This document shows, one piece after another, positions 1 through 5,562 of a DNA stretch of 6,753 nt (the first letter of the stretch is position 1; each line of letters begins with the position of its first letter). The DNA is taken from NCBI GenBank assembly GCA_031264715.1, contig JAISDP010000061.1, positions 1-6,753 of the forward strand, written 5' to 3'. The translations under genes and the position numbers were made by a program. Under the pieces are notes generated by a model that saw nothing but the letters and a program-made list of their open reading frames with translations, ran no database searches and was not told the DNA's origin. This DNA is from Bacteroidales bacterium. GTDB taxonomy: Bacteria > Bacteroidota > Bacteroidia > Bacteroidales > UBA4181.

Positions 1-798
1 ATCGAAATCGGAACGGTGACGCCCAAAGGTCAGCCGGGCAATCCCAAGCCGCGATTGTTCCGTATCGTGCAGGACGGCGCGCTTATCAACCGTATGGGAT
101 TCAATAACAAAGGCGTGGAAGCGGCCGTGAAACAGCTCAAGAGCAAACGCCCGAATATTATTATCGGGGGGAATATCGGCAAGAACACTGCAACGCCCAA
201 CGACGACGCACCGGCCGATTATCTCGAATGTTTCCGGAAACTGTACCCTTACGTGGATTATTTCACGATGAACGTGAGTTGTCCGAATGTGGCCAATCTC
301 AGCGAACTGCAAAATATCACCTCATTGACAGGAATATTGACGGCAGTGCTGACCGAACGCGACCGGCAGGAATTTCGCAAACCCGTCCTGGTAAAGATAT
401 CGCCCGACATTAGTTTCGTGCACCTGGACGAGATCCTTGAAATTGTGGAGAAAATGGGTGTAGACGGTATCGTAGCCATCAACACTACCACCAAGCGCAA
501 CGAACTCACCATCGACAAGGAGCAAATAGCACGTCTGGGGAAAGGCGGACTCAGCGGTAAACCATTGACGTGGAAGGCGCTCGAGACGGTTAATTACATT
601 CGTCAACGCACCAAAGGACGCTTGCCGGTGATGGGCGCAGGCGGCATTATGACGGCCGAAGACGCTATCAACATGATCAACGCCGGAGCCACGCTGGTAC
701 AGGTTTATTCGGGCTTCATTTACGAAGGTCCTTCGCTGGTGAAGAAAATCAAACGGGCGATACTGAAACACACAGATCACTCGGGGCATAGATCATAG
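1..798 (+). CDS. pyrD: Dihydroorotate dehydrogenase (quinone), class 2; 5' end missing
   Basis: Partial gene: the frame is open from base 1 and ends at TAG 796-798, giving 265 residues. By comparison with the E. coli enzyme (336 residues) about 80 N-terminal residues lie outside the window, so the GTG at 16 is not a real start. The family oxidises dihydroorotate to orotate in pyrimidine synthesis, using FMN and membrane quinone. Visible motifs, numbered from window base 1, are IGTVTPKGQPGNPKPRLFR (3-21), INRMGFNN (29-36, orotate-binding Asn30 and Phe34), GGNIGKN (56-62), NVSCPN (91-96), VKISPD (131-136), INTTT (160-164), GGLSGKPL (182-189), GAGGI (212-216) and YSGFIYEGP (236-244, FMN phosphate site). 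The LFR...INRMGF block and the C-terminus are class 2. However, residue 94, where class 2 enzymes have the catalytic Ser, is Cys (codon 280-282). A terminator-like hairpin follows the gene. Confidence 0.96.
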   Translation: MEIGTVTPKGQPGNPKPRLFRIVQDGALINRMGFNNKGVEAAVKQLKSKRPNIIIGGNIGKNTATPNDDAPADYLECFRKLYPYVDYFTMNVSCPNVANLSELQNITSLTGILTAVLTERDRQEFRKPVLVKISPDISFVHLDEILEIVEKMGVDGIVAINTTTKRNELTIDKEQIARLGKGGLSGKPLTWKALETVNYIRQRTKGRLPVMGAGGIMTAEDAINMINAGATLVQVYSGFIYEGPSLVKKIKRAILKHTDHSGHRS

Positions 799-828
799 AC
801 AGGTAAAAATCGCAAATCATACGGGGGT

Positions 829-853
829 GCACAGGAGATAGAAATTCCTGTGC
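829..853 (+). terminator. Possible intrinsic terminator of pyrD
   Basis: There is a perfect 8-base inverted repeat, GCACAGGA (829-836) and TCCTGTGC (846-853), with a 9-base A-rich loop, 30 bases after the pyrD stop. A short T run (865-868) follows after 11 bases, so the U-tract is weak and late. The position between pyrD and the sigma gene on the same strand fits a terminator that separates the two units. An operator for the sigma gene is an alternative. Confidence 0.45.
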
Positions 854-868
854 CTGTATGTCCGTTTT

Positions 869-1474
869 ATGATTGTTGTGTTCGTTTTTTATTTACATTT
901 GCGACATCATGCAAGATTTTTCCGGACTTTGAAGACCAGGCAATACCCATCATTTGAGCAGCTCTACAAAAGTTATTATCCGCGTTTGGCTGCATATGCA
1001 TCGCTTTTTCTGAAAAACGATGAAGCGCATGATGTGGTGCAGGAGGTTTTTCTCAATCTGCTGGAAAGAACCGGCAAAAAACCGGACGAATCAACCATGA
1101 ATGCTTATCTCTACAAGGCTGTGCAAAACAAATGCGTTGACGCTATTCGCCATAAAACAGTAAAAGACCGGTATTCCTCTGCTGCTGGGGAAAAGATGCT
1201 GCAAATGGAATCGGAATATTTTTATGCTTCGCACAATGAAATTGAGGATGGACTGTTGTCGCAGGAATTAAAGGAGCAAATAGATGCTGCTATCGAAACG
1301 CTACCGCCTAAAGGGAAAGAGATTTTCAAACTCTATTTCGAACACCGGAAAACAGCCGGGGAAATAGCTTCAATCATGGACATATCGCGCAGCACGGTCG
1401 AGAATCATATCTATACATGCATCAAGAGGCTCAGGCAGAAACTGGTGAAATATTTGATGACAATACTTGTGTGA
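869..1474 (+). CDS. ECF-type RNA polymerase sigma-70 factor (Bacteroidota family)
   Basis: Up to 201 residues, with the two-domain layout of an ECF sigma factor. Region 2 runs from about 29 to 97: FEQLYKSYYPRLAAYA, then the core-binding DVVQEVFLNLLER, then MNAYLYKAVQNKCVDAIRH for -10 recognition. Region 4 runs from about 138 to 193: LPPKGKEIFKLYF, then the helix-turn-helix TAGEIASIMDISRSTVENH and IKRLRQKL. There are no region 1 or 3 domains. Residues 1-20 (MIVVFVFYLHLRHHARFFRT) do not look like a sigma factor, and a promoter match lies inside them. A TTG at 929 (181 residues, MKTRQYPSFEQLYKSYYPRL) is therefore a likely true start; 869 is the outer limit. In this phylum such factors often sit beside a FecR-like anti-sigma factor and a SusC/SusD pair, but here a convergent purQ-like gene starts 16 bases after the stop. 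It is thus an orphan, and its target genes cannot be read from context. Confidence 0.9.
   Translation: MIVVFVFYLHLRHHARFFRTLKTRQYPSFEQLYKSYYPRLAAYASLFLKNDEAHDVVQEVFLNLLERTGKKPDESTMNAYLYKAVQNKCVDAIRHKTVKDRYSSAAGEKMLQMESEYFYASHNEIEDGLLSQELKEQIDAAIETLPPKGKEIFKLYFEHRKTAGEIASIMDISRSTVENHIYTCIKRLRQKLVKYLMTILV
873..901 (+). promoter_or_regulatory. Bacteroidota-type promoter for the sigma factor gene
   Basis: TTG (873-875), an 18-base spacer, then TACATTTG (894-901) match the Bacteroides -33 TTG / -7 TAnnTTTG pattern. Transcription would start near 906-910, which is downstream of the ATG at 869. If real, the first ATG of the sigma reading frame is not in the mRNA. The motif is short, so a chance match in T-rich DNA is possible. 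Confidence 0.45.
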
Positions 1475-1490
1475 GTCCTTTGCTGTTTTG

Positions 1491-2174
1491 CTAAACTCCT
1501 ATTAATCCCTGGAAGACCAGCAGTCCGTTGACATTGCCCAAGTCGGGATCTACAGCCCGTTCGGGACAAGCCATCATGCCGAAGACATTTTCGGAATCGT
1601 TGCAAATAGCGGCAATATTATCGATAGAACCGTCGGGGTTTGATTCCGATGTCGTTTTCCCGTCCTCGCTACAATAGCGGAGCAGTATCTGCCCCTTCTG
1701 ATGCATTTCGCGCAAGGTTTCCCTGTCGGCATCAAACCGCCCGCAGGCATGTGCAATGGGTAACTGCAGGGCCTGCCCCTTGTTAATCAACCTGGTAACC
1801 GGGGTATCGGTATTATCCGGCCTCACAAAGATATTTTTTCCAATGAAAGTTTCCGACTGGTTCGGGTTCAGGGTACCTTTCAACAGGCCAGCCTGACATA
1901 AAACCTGGAATCCGTTGCCGATACCCAGCACCATGCCCCTGTTCCCGGCAAACTTTTTGATGGAGGCCATGATCGGCGATTTGGCAGCGGCGACTCCGGG
2001 CTTGGGCATGTCGCCGAACGAGGCTCCCGTTGGCAATATCACCATATCAACTCCTTGAAGATCGGTATCTTTGTGCCACAACTCAACCACATCCTGTTCC
2101 AGGATATAATGCAACGCATACACTGCATCGGAAAAACCGGCGCTCCCTGGAAAATTAACTACACCAAATTTCAT
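1491..2174 (-). CDS. PurQ-like class I glutamine amidotransferase with lost catalytic residues
   Basis: 227 residues from ATG 2174. This start (MKFGVVNFPGS) matches the usual PurQ N-terminus; ATGs at 2180 and 2183 would add 2-3 residues. PurQ is the glutaminase subunit of phosphoribosylformylglycinamidine synthase and feeds ammonia to PurL in purine synthesis. The length and order of motifs match PurQ throughout: PGS near the N-terminus, ASFGD (51-55), LGIGNGFQVL (83-92), LPIAH (138-142), NPDGSIDNIAAI (179-190), VFGMMACPERAVD (197-209). The active site is changed. The nucleophile of GVCNGFQ is Gly86 (codon 1917-1919, GGC), and the His of the usual PHPER is Cys203 (ACPER); only Glu205 of the triad remains. 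The oxyanion GG is TG (49-50). The reading frame is intact, so this looks like a maintained pseudo-glutaminase rather than a decaying gene. It has its own promoter upstream. I leave out the purQ symbol because activity is doubtful. Confidence 0.85.
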   Translation of the reverse strand: MKFGVVNFPGSAGFSDAVYALHYILEQDVVELWHKDTDLQGVDMVILPTGASFGDMPKPGVAAAKSPIMASIKKFAGNRGMVLGIGNGFQVLCQAGLLKGTLNPNQSETFIGKNIFVRPDNTDTPVTRLINKGQALQLPIAHACGRFDADRETLREMHQKGQILLRYCSEDGKTTSESNPDGSIDNIAAICNDSENVFGMMACPERAVDPDLGNVNGLLVFQGLIGV

Positions 2175-2193
2175 TTTCATCATATTTTAGCGG

Positions 2194-2225
2194 CAAACCT
2201 ACATGTTTTCCGGCATATATGCAAA
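2194..2225 (-). promoter_or_regulatory. Bacteroidota-type promoter of the purQ-like gene
   Basis: On the minus strand TTTG (2225-2222), a 20-base spacer and TAGGTTTG (2201-2194) fit the Bacteroides -33/-7 pattern. Transcription would begin near 2187-2190, leaving only about 15 bases of A-rich leader before ATG 2174. This supports transcription independent of the HNH gene upstream. Confidence 0.6.
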
Positions 2226-2246
2226 TTTTTTTGTAGAATAGACTGC

Positions 2247-2287
2247 TGAAGCACGCTTCCCTCCCCCCACATGGGGACGGGGCTTCA
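2247..2287 (-). repeat. Inverted repeat overlapping the HNH gene stop codon
   Basis: The outer arms TGAAGC (2247-2252) and GCTTCA (2282-2287) are perfect. Inside them CCCC (2265-2268) and GGGG (2273-2276) form a second short stem. The stop codon of the HNH gene lies in one arm. In the direction of transcription A-rich rather than U-rich sequence follows, so it is not a canonical intrinsic terminator. It may end or stabilise the pepA-pdxA-HNH transcript. Confidence 0.3.
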
Positions 2288-2839
2288 TATGTGGCTCCAG
2301 TTTTTCCCCGACTTGATACGATACAGTTGCATCTCGCTAATACCATACCTTTTGGCGATCTGTTTGTAGGTGCGTTTCCGGCTGGGGTCGGTGATGGCGT
2401 TTTTCAGCCGTTTCACCTGTTTATCGGTCAGTTTTGGCCCTTTGCTGCGTTTTGGATGATTTTTCCGGGCATGTTGCACGCGCGGGTTCTGATCCTGATG
2501 TTGTTGCATTTGTTCGCGGGTAGCCCATTGCAGGTTCTTTACGGAATTATTCTGCTTGTCGAAATCGAAATGGATCACGTAATTCTGTCCGGGTTTTGGT
2601 TCGGACAAGAAGTAATGCGCCACTAATTTGTGTACGCAACGACTGAATCTAATCTTGTGACCCAGGCTCAATGCCGGGTATCCCTCAATGAGTCCACATT
2701 TCAATAGCTTGCCGGTTTCGAGGCTTTCCGCGTAGCTCACCACACGTCCATAATTGGAAATAGCATAATTCCGCCGGCGGGTTTTATCTTCGTCCACCAT
2801 CTCTATCTCCTTCCATTGCTCGTTCCAAAAACTTTTCAT
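2285..2839 (-). CDS. NUMOD4/HNH endonuclease-like protein with C-terminal helix-turn-helix
   Basis: 184 residues from ATG 2839, 12 bases after the pdxA stop. A TTG at 2851 could extend it by four residues, but MKSFWNEQWKEI is the better N-terminus. Three parts are visible. A NUMOD4-type DNA-binding motif covers about 1-50 (W5, W9, then YAISNYGRVVSY at 25-36). An HNH_3-like domain covers about 68-115 (VHKLVAHYF, VIHFDFDKQNN, KNLQWATREQMQQH). A basic linker leads to a helix-turn-helix at about 136-184 (LTDKQVKRLK, then YKQIAKRYGISEMQLYRIKSG). His90, Asn98 and His114 sit where the HNH catalytic residues are expected, but the Asn that usually precedes the first His is Ile89. Phage and intron homing enzymes share these domains. 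From memory, Bacteroidales chromosomes carry similar stand-alone proteins, so this may be a resident gene with a regulatory or DNA-metabolism role. Its function is not known. It probably shares a transcript with pepA and pdxA. Confidence 0.85.
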   Translation of the reverse strand: MKSFWNEQWKEIEMVDEDKTRRRNYAISNYGRVVSYAESLETGKLLKCGLIEGYPALSLGHKIRFSRCVHKLVAHYFLSEPKPGQNYVIHFDFDKQNNSVKNLQWATREQMQQHQDQNPRVQHARKNHPKRSKGPKLTDKQVKRLKNAITDPSRKRTYKQIAKRYGISEMQLYRIKSGKNWSHI

Positions 2840-2851
2840 ACGTAAGTTCAA

Positions 2852-3919
2852 TTATTCATCGCTGATGCTATGTTTCACTTCAACATCTTTCATTGCGTGG
2901 GATTTCAACGAACGGAACTTCATCCGGTTGGCGGCGATGTCGCAGGCCATATAAAGCGCCTGGCGGAATGATTCGGGCGAAGCCGTATCCGTTCCTACAA
3001 GGTCAAAGGCTGTCCCGTGTGCCGGTGATGTCCGTACAATAGGCAGTCCAGCGGTGTAGTTCACGCCATTCTCGAAACACAGGGTTTTGAATGCCGTCAT
3101 TCCCTGATCGTGATACATGGCCAGCGCTACGTCGAACTTCCGGTAATTATCCGAACCGAAGAACCCGTCCGACGGGTATGGTCCAAAAGCCAGTATACCC
3201 TCGCTTTTAACCTTTTCGATGGCCGGGATGATGATGTTCTGTTCCTCCTTTCCCAGCAGGCCGTTGTCGCCTGCATGTGGATTGAGCGACAGCGCCGCAA
3301 TGCGCGGTCGGCTGATGTTAAAATCTTCCAGCATCGTCCGGTTGATAAGGTGCAGGGTCGATACGATTTTTTCCTGGGTGACCAGTGCAGGCACTTCGGC
3401 AAGCGGGGCATGACCCGTGAGGATGCCCATGCGGAGGGAATCGCTTACCATCAGCATCAATACCTTACCATTGCCGAATTCCGATTGCAGGTATTCGGTA
3501 TGTCCCGGAAAATGGAATTGTTCCGATTGTATGTTGTATTTGTTGATCGGCGCTGTCACCAAGGCATCCAGCAGCCCGTTCTTTATTTCGGCAACAGCCG
3601 CCTGCAAACTCGCCAAGGCAGCTTCGCCGCCTTGCGGCGTCGATTTGCCTATCTCCACGCGCACTTCCTCGCCGAGGCAGTTTACCACGTTGATACGTTC
3701 GCCGTGGGCTTCTTCGGCCGAACGCACCGAGTATGTGTTCAGGTTGTTCAGGCTAAGCGCCTTCCGGTAATAGGCAATCACTTTAGGCGAACTGTAAATC
3801 ACGGGTGTGAACAGTTCAAGCATCCGTGCATCATTCAAGGATTTCAGGATCACCTCGCAGCCAATACCGTTAATATCGCCGTGCGTGATTCCAATACGTA
3901 ATTTTTTTCCTTCCTTCAT
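2852..3919 (-). CDS. pdxA: 4-hydroxythreonine-4-phosphate dehydrogenase PdxA
   Basis: 355 residues, full length for the family. PdxA oxidises 4-phosphohydroxy-L-threonine with NAD; the product decarboxylates and is joined to deoxyxylulose 5-phosphate by PdxJ to make pyridoxine 5'-phosphate. It is cytosolic. The N-terminal motif is ITHGDINGIGCEVILK (11-26), where the E. coli enzyme has TPGEPAGIG. The three metal-binding histidines are visible: His140 in FPGHTEYL, His215 in LNPHAGDNG and His270 in AMYHDQGM. Other matches are LVTAPINK (120-127), YPSDGFF (248-254) and the C-terminal GLPIVRTSPAHGTAFD (291-306). ATG 3917-3919 is preceded by an A/T-rich leader. The gene lies 53 bases after pepA with no promoter match between them, so it is probably cotranscribed from the pepA promoter. 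The TAA stop is followed closely by the HNH gene. Confidence 0.96.
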   Translation of the reverse strand: MKEGKKLRIGITHGDINGIGCEVILKSLNDARMLELFTPVIYSSPKVIAYYRKALSLNNLNTYSVRSAEEAHGERINVVNCLGEEVRVEIGKSTPQGGEAALASLQAAVAEIKNGLLDALVTAPINKYNIQSEQFHFPGHTEYLQSEFGNGKVLMLMVSDSLRMGILTGHAPLAEVPALVTQEKIVSTLHLINRTMLEDFNISRPRIAALSLNPHAGDNGLLGKEEQNIIIPAIEKVKSEGILAFGPYPSDGFFGSDNYRKFDVALAMYHDQGMTAFKTLCFENGVNYTAGLPIVRTSPAHGTAFDLVGTDTASPESFRQALYMACDIAANRMKFRSLKSHAMKDVEVKHSISDE

Positions 3920-3972
3920 GGGTTTTATTTATGGAAGAGTCCCCGTAATTTCTTCGAGGGCTAGCCTCTAAT

Positions 3973-5397
3973 TCAATAACTTTTCAAAAATTCAAACAAT
4001 AATCTCACACCGAAACCGGTTCCTCCCTTACCCAGGTAACTGTTGGTTTTGTTTGCAAAGGCAGGACCGGCAATATCGAGATGGATGTATGGGTATGCGG
4101 TAAAAAATTCGAGGAATTTACCTGCGGTAATCATTCCGGCATACTCGCCGCCCACGTTTTTGAGGTCGGCAATATCCGACTGGAGACATTCGAAATATTC
4201 TTCCCACAGTGGAAACTCCACCATTCGTTCGTGAACGGATTCCCCGCAGCTTTTGAGCCGTTCCATTGTTTCGCGCGGGGCATTGCCCATGACAGCCAGT
4301 CCCTGGTCGCCTATGGCGCGGTGCGCTGCGCCGGTAAGGGTTGCAATATCCACTACCAGCTCGGGATCGTACTTTTTGGCATATGCCAGCGCATCGGCCA
4401 GGATGATGCGTCCTTCGGCGTCGGTATTCAGCACTTCCACGGTGGCGCCGTTGTACATCGTGATAATGTCGCCCGGCGAGTAAGCATCAGCGCTGAGGCG
4501 GTTATCGGTGGAAGGAACCAGGCCTACCACATGTACCGGCAGTTGCGACCTGGCTATTGCGTAGATGGTAGCGGCAACAGTTGCTGCTCCCGCCATATCG
4601 CATTTCATGTCGTTCATATAGCTGCCTGTTTTCAGGCTGTGGCCGCCGGTGTCGTAGGTAATACCCTTGCCTGCCAGGATGATGGGACGTTTATTTTTTG
4701 CCGATGCAGGTTTCCATTCGAGGATGGAGAATGTGGGCGCCTCCGTGCTCCCTTTGTTCACTGCAAGTATGCCGCCCATTTTCATTTCCTCAATGGCTGC
4801 CTTGTCGAATACCTGTACATCGAATCCGGCTTCCTGTCCCATTATCTTGATTTCCTCGGCAAGCCGCATTGGGGTCAACACATTGGCCGGTTCGTTCACC
4901 AGGTCGCGCGTCCTGTACACGCCTGTCAGCACAAAATTCAGGCGGTCGATCCCGGTTTGGTCTACAGGAGCGCCCACGATGGTCAGCTCGGCTAACGAAT
5001 ATTGTTTTTCTTCCTTTTTACCGATGTATTTCAAAAACTGGTAATTGGACAGTACCAACCCTTCCGCGAAAGCGCAAGCCAGCGGAGCATTACCCACAGT
5101 ATCGGCGATGGCTGCCGACCGTATTTTTTGCTGTGTGATGTTCCGGTGCAGCTTTGCCGCGTTCCGGCGCATCTTTTCCTTCTCCCTGTCGGGATCATTG
5201 GCCGGGTCGACCGGTTGCACAAAAAGCCAGCGCCCGTTTTTGTTGAGCGCTATGTTGGTTGATTTGGCGACCAACTGCGTCTTTATATAGTTGATCTCCT
5301 CGCCGGAAAGCCCAAAGTTTCCAAAATCGGACTCTGCCGTGGCCAACAGCACGATGCTGCTTTCGGGGATGTTATTACTGATGTTTATTTGAATCAT
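3973..5397 (-). CDS. pepA: Leucyl aminopeptidase, M17 family (PepA-like)
   Basis: 474 residues, cytosolic dimetal exopeptidase that removes N-terminal residues from peptides; family members are usually hexamers. The N-terminal domain (about 1-150) is divergent, as is usual. The catalytic domain keeps the metal and active-site residues: AGKGITYDTGG (242-252, Lys244 and Asp249), the catalytic Lys256 in HSLK, Asp267 in MKCDMAGAA, and NTDAEGRIILADALAYA (324-340), the M17 signature with Asp326, Glu328 and Arg330. LVNEPANVLTP (166-176) is also typical. His253 replaces the small or hydrophobic residue often found after the GG, which is a modest variation. The start is ATG 5395-5397. The gene follows a promoter with a leader of about 125 bases containing a palindrome, and heads a probable pepA-pdxA-HNH operon. 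Whether PepA and PdxA are linked functionally is not shown; peptide turnover and cofactor synthesis may simply share a transcript. The symbol is by family and could also be given as lap. Confidence 0.95.
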   Translation of the reverse strand: MIQINISNNIPESSIVLLATAESDFGNFGLSGEEINYIKTQLVAKSTNIALNKNGRWLFVQPVDPANDPDREKEKMRRNAAKLHRNITQQKIRSAAIADTVGNAPLACAFAEGLVLSNYQFLKYIGKKEEKQYSLAELTIVGAPVDQTGIDRLNFVLTGVYRTRDLVNEPANVLTPMRLAEEIKIMGQEAGFDVQVFDKAAIEEMKMGGILAVNKGSTEAPTFSILEWKPASAKNKRPIILAGKGITYDTGGHSLKTGSYMNDMKCDMAGAATVAATIYAIARSQLPVHVVGLVPSTDNRLSADAYSPGDIITMYNGATVEVLNTDAEGRIILADALAYAKKYDPELVVDIATLTGAAHRAIGDQGLAVMGNAPRETMERLKSCGESVHERMVEFPLWEEYFECLQSDIADLKNVGGEYAGMITAGKFLEFFTAYPYIHLDIAGPAFANKTNSYLGKGGTGFGVRLLFEFLKSY

Positions 5398-5416
5398 GAA
5401 GCTAAATTTTGGCTTC
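5398..5416 (-). promoter_or_regulatory. Short hairpin abutting the pepA start codon
   Basis: GAAGC and GCTTC arms (5 base pairs, 9-base AT-rich loop) end directly at the ATG. The stem would cover the ribosome-binding area of pepA mRNA. The stem is short and may be chance. Confidence 0.2.
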
Positions 5417-5471
5417 CGGCCTTTTTTCTCTATGCGGAGGAGAATTATTATTCAATATCGCCGACATTTAT

Positions 5472-5488
5472 GCGGATTTACAATCCGC
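5472..5488. repeat. Perfect 7-3-7 palindrome in the pepA leader
   Basis: GCGGATT, loop TAC, AATCCGC: a perfect 7-base stem with a 3-base loop. It lies in the predicted 5' leader of pepA, about 75 bases before the start codon. It has the same geometry as the two palindromes at 6555-6597. No U-run follows in either direction, so it is not a typical terminator. A REP-like dispersed element or an mRNA structure is possible. Confidence 0.5.
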
Positions 5489-5510
5489 GTAACGTTAGGA
5501 TAAGAAAGAA

Positions 5511-5529
5511 GCCGGATATACACCCCGGC
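5511..5529 (-). terminator. Possible terminator of the TIM-barrel gene
   Basis: On the minus strand GCCGG (5529-5525), a 9-base loop and CCGGC (5515-5511) are followed by the pyrimidine-rich TTCTTTCTTAT. It lies 34 bases after the stop of the TIM-barrel gene. The stem is only five pairs. It overlaps the last base of the pepA -7 element, so the two signals are packed together. Confidence 0.35.
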
Positions 5530-5558
5530 AAAGGTACAAAAAGACATTCGATTGGCAA
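5529..5558 (-). promoter_or_regulatory. Bacteroidota-type promoter of the pepA operon
   Basis: On the minus strand TTG (5558-5556), a 19-base spacer and TACCTTTG (5536-5529) match the -33/-7 pattern. Transcription would start near 5522-5525, giving a leader of about 125 bases to the pepA ATG. Confidence 0.6.
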
Positions 5559-5562
5559 CATT

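Noticed and set aside
1475..1490. Bidirectional terminator between the convergent sigma and purQ-like genes
   Set aside because: The gap is only 16 bases and I see no inverted repeat in it.
1..2174. pyrD and the purQ-like gene as a nucleotide-synthesis cluster
   Set aside because: They are on opposite strands with a sigma gene and a terminator-like hairpin between them, so there is no operon link.
3110..3901. Long + strand open frame (263 codons) opposite pdxA
   Set aside because: It is antisense to an intact PdxA with all metal ligands, and its translation is rich in Cys, His, Arg and Phe without recognisable motifs. It is a shadow frame.
3952..3968. Palindrome GGCTAGCC within near-symmetric GAGGGCTAGCCTC in the pepA-pdxA gap
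   Set aside because: It is too short for a convincing terminator, has no T tract, and no promoter match is nearby. It is probably chance.
4081..4995. Long + strand open frame (304 codons) opposite pepA
   Set aside because: The opposite strand encodes the M17 active site through this span. The + translation resembles no family and has skewed composition.
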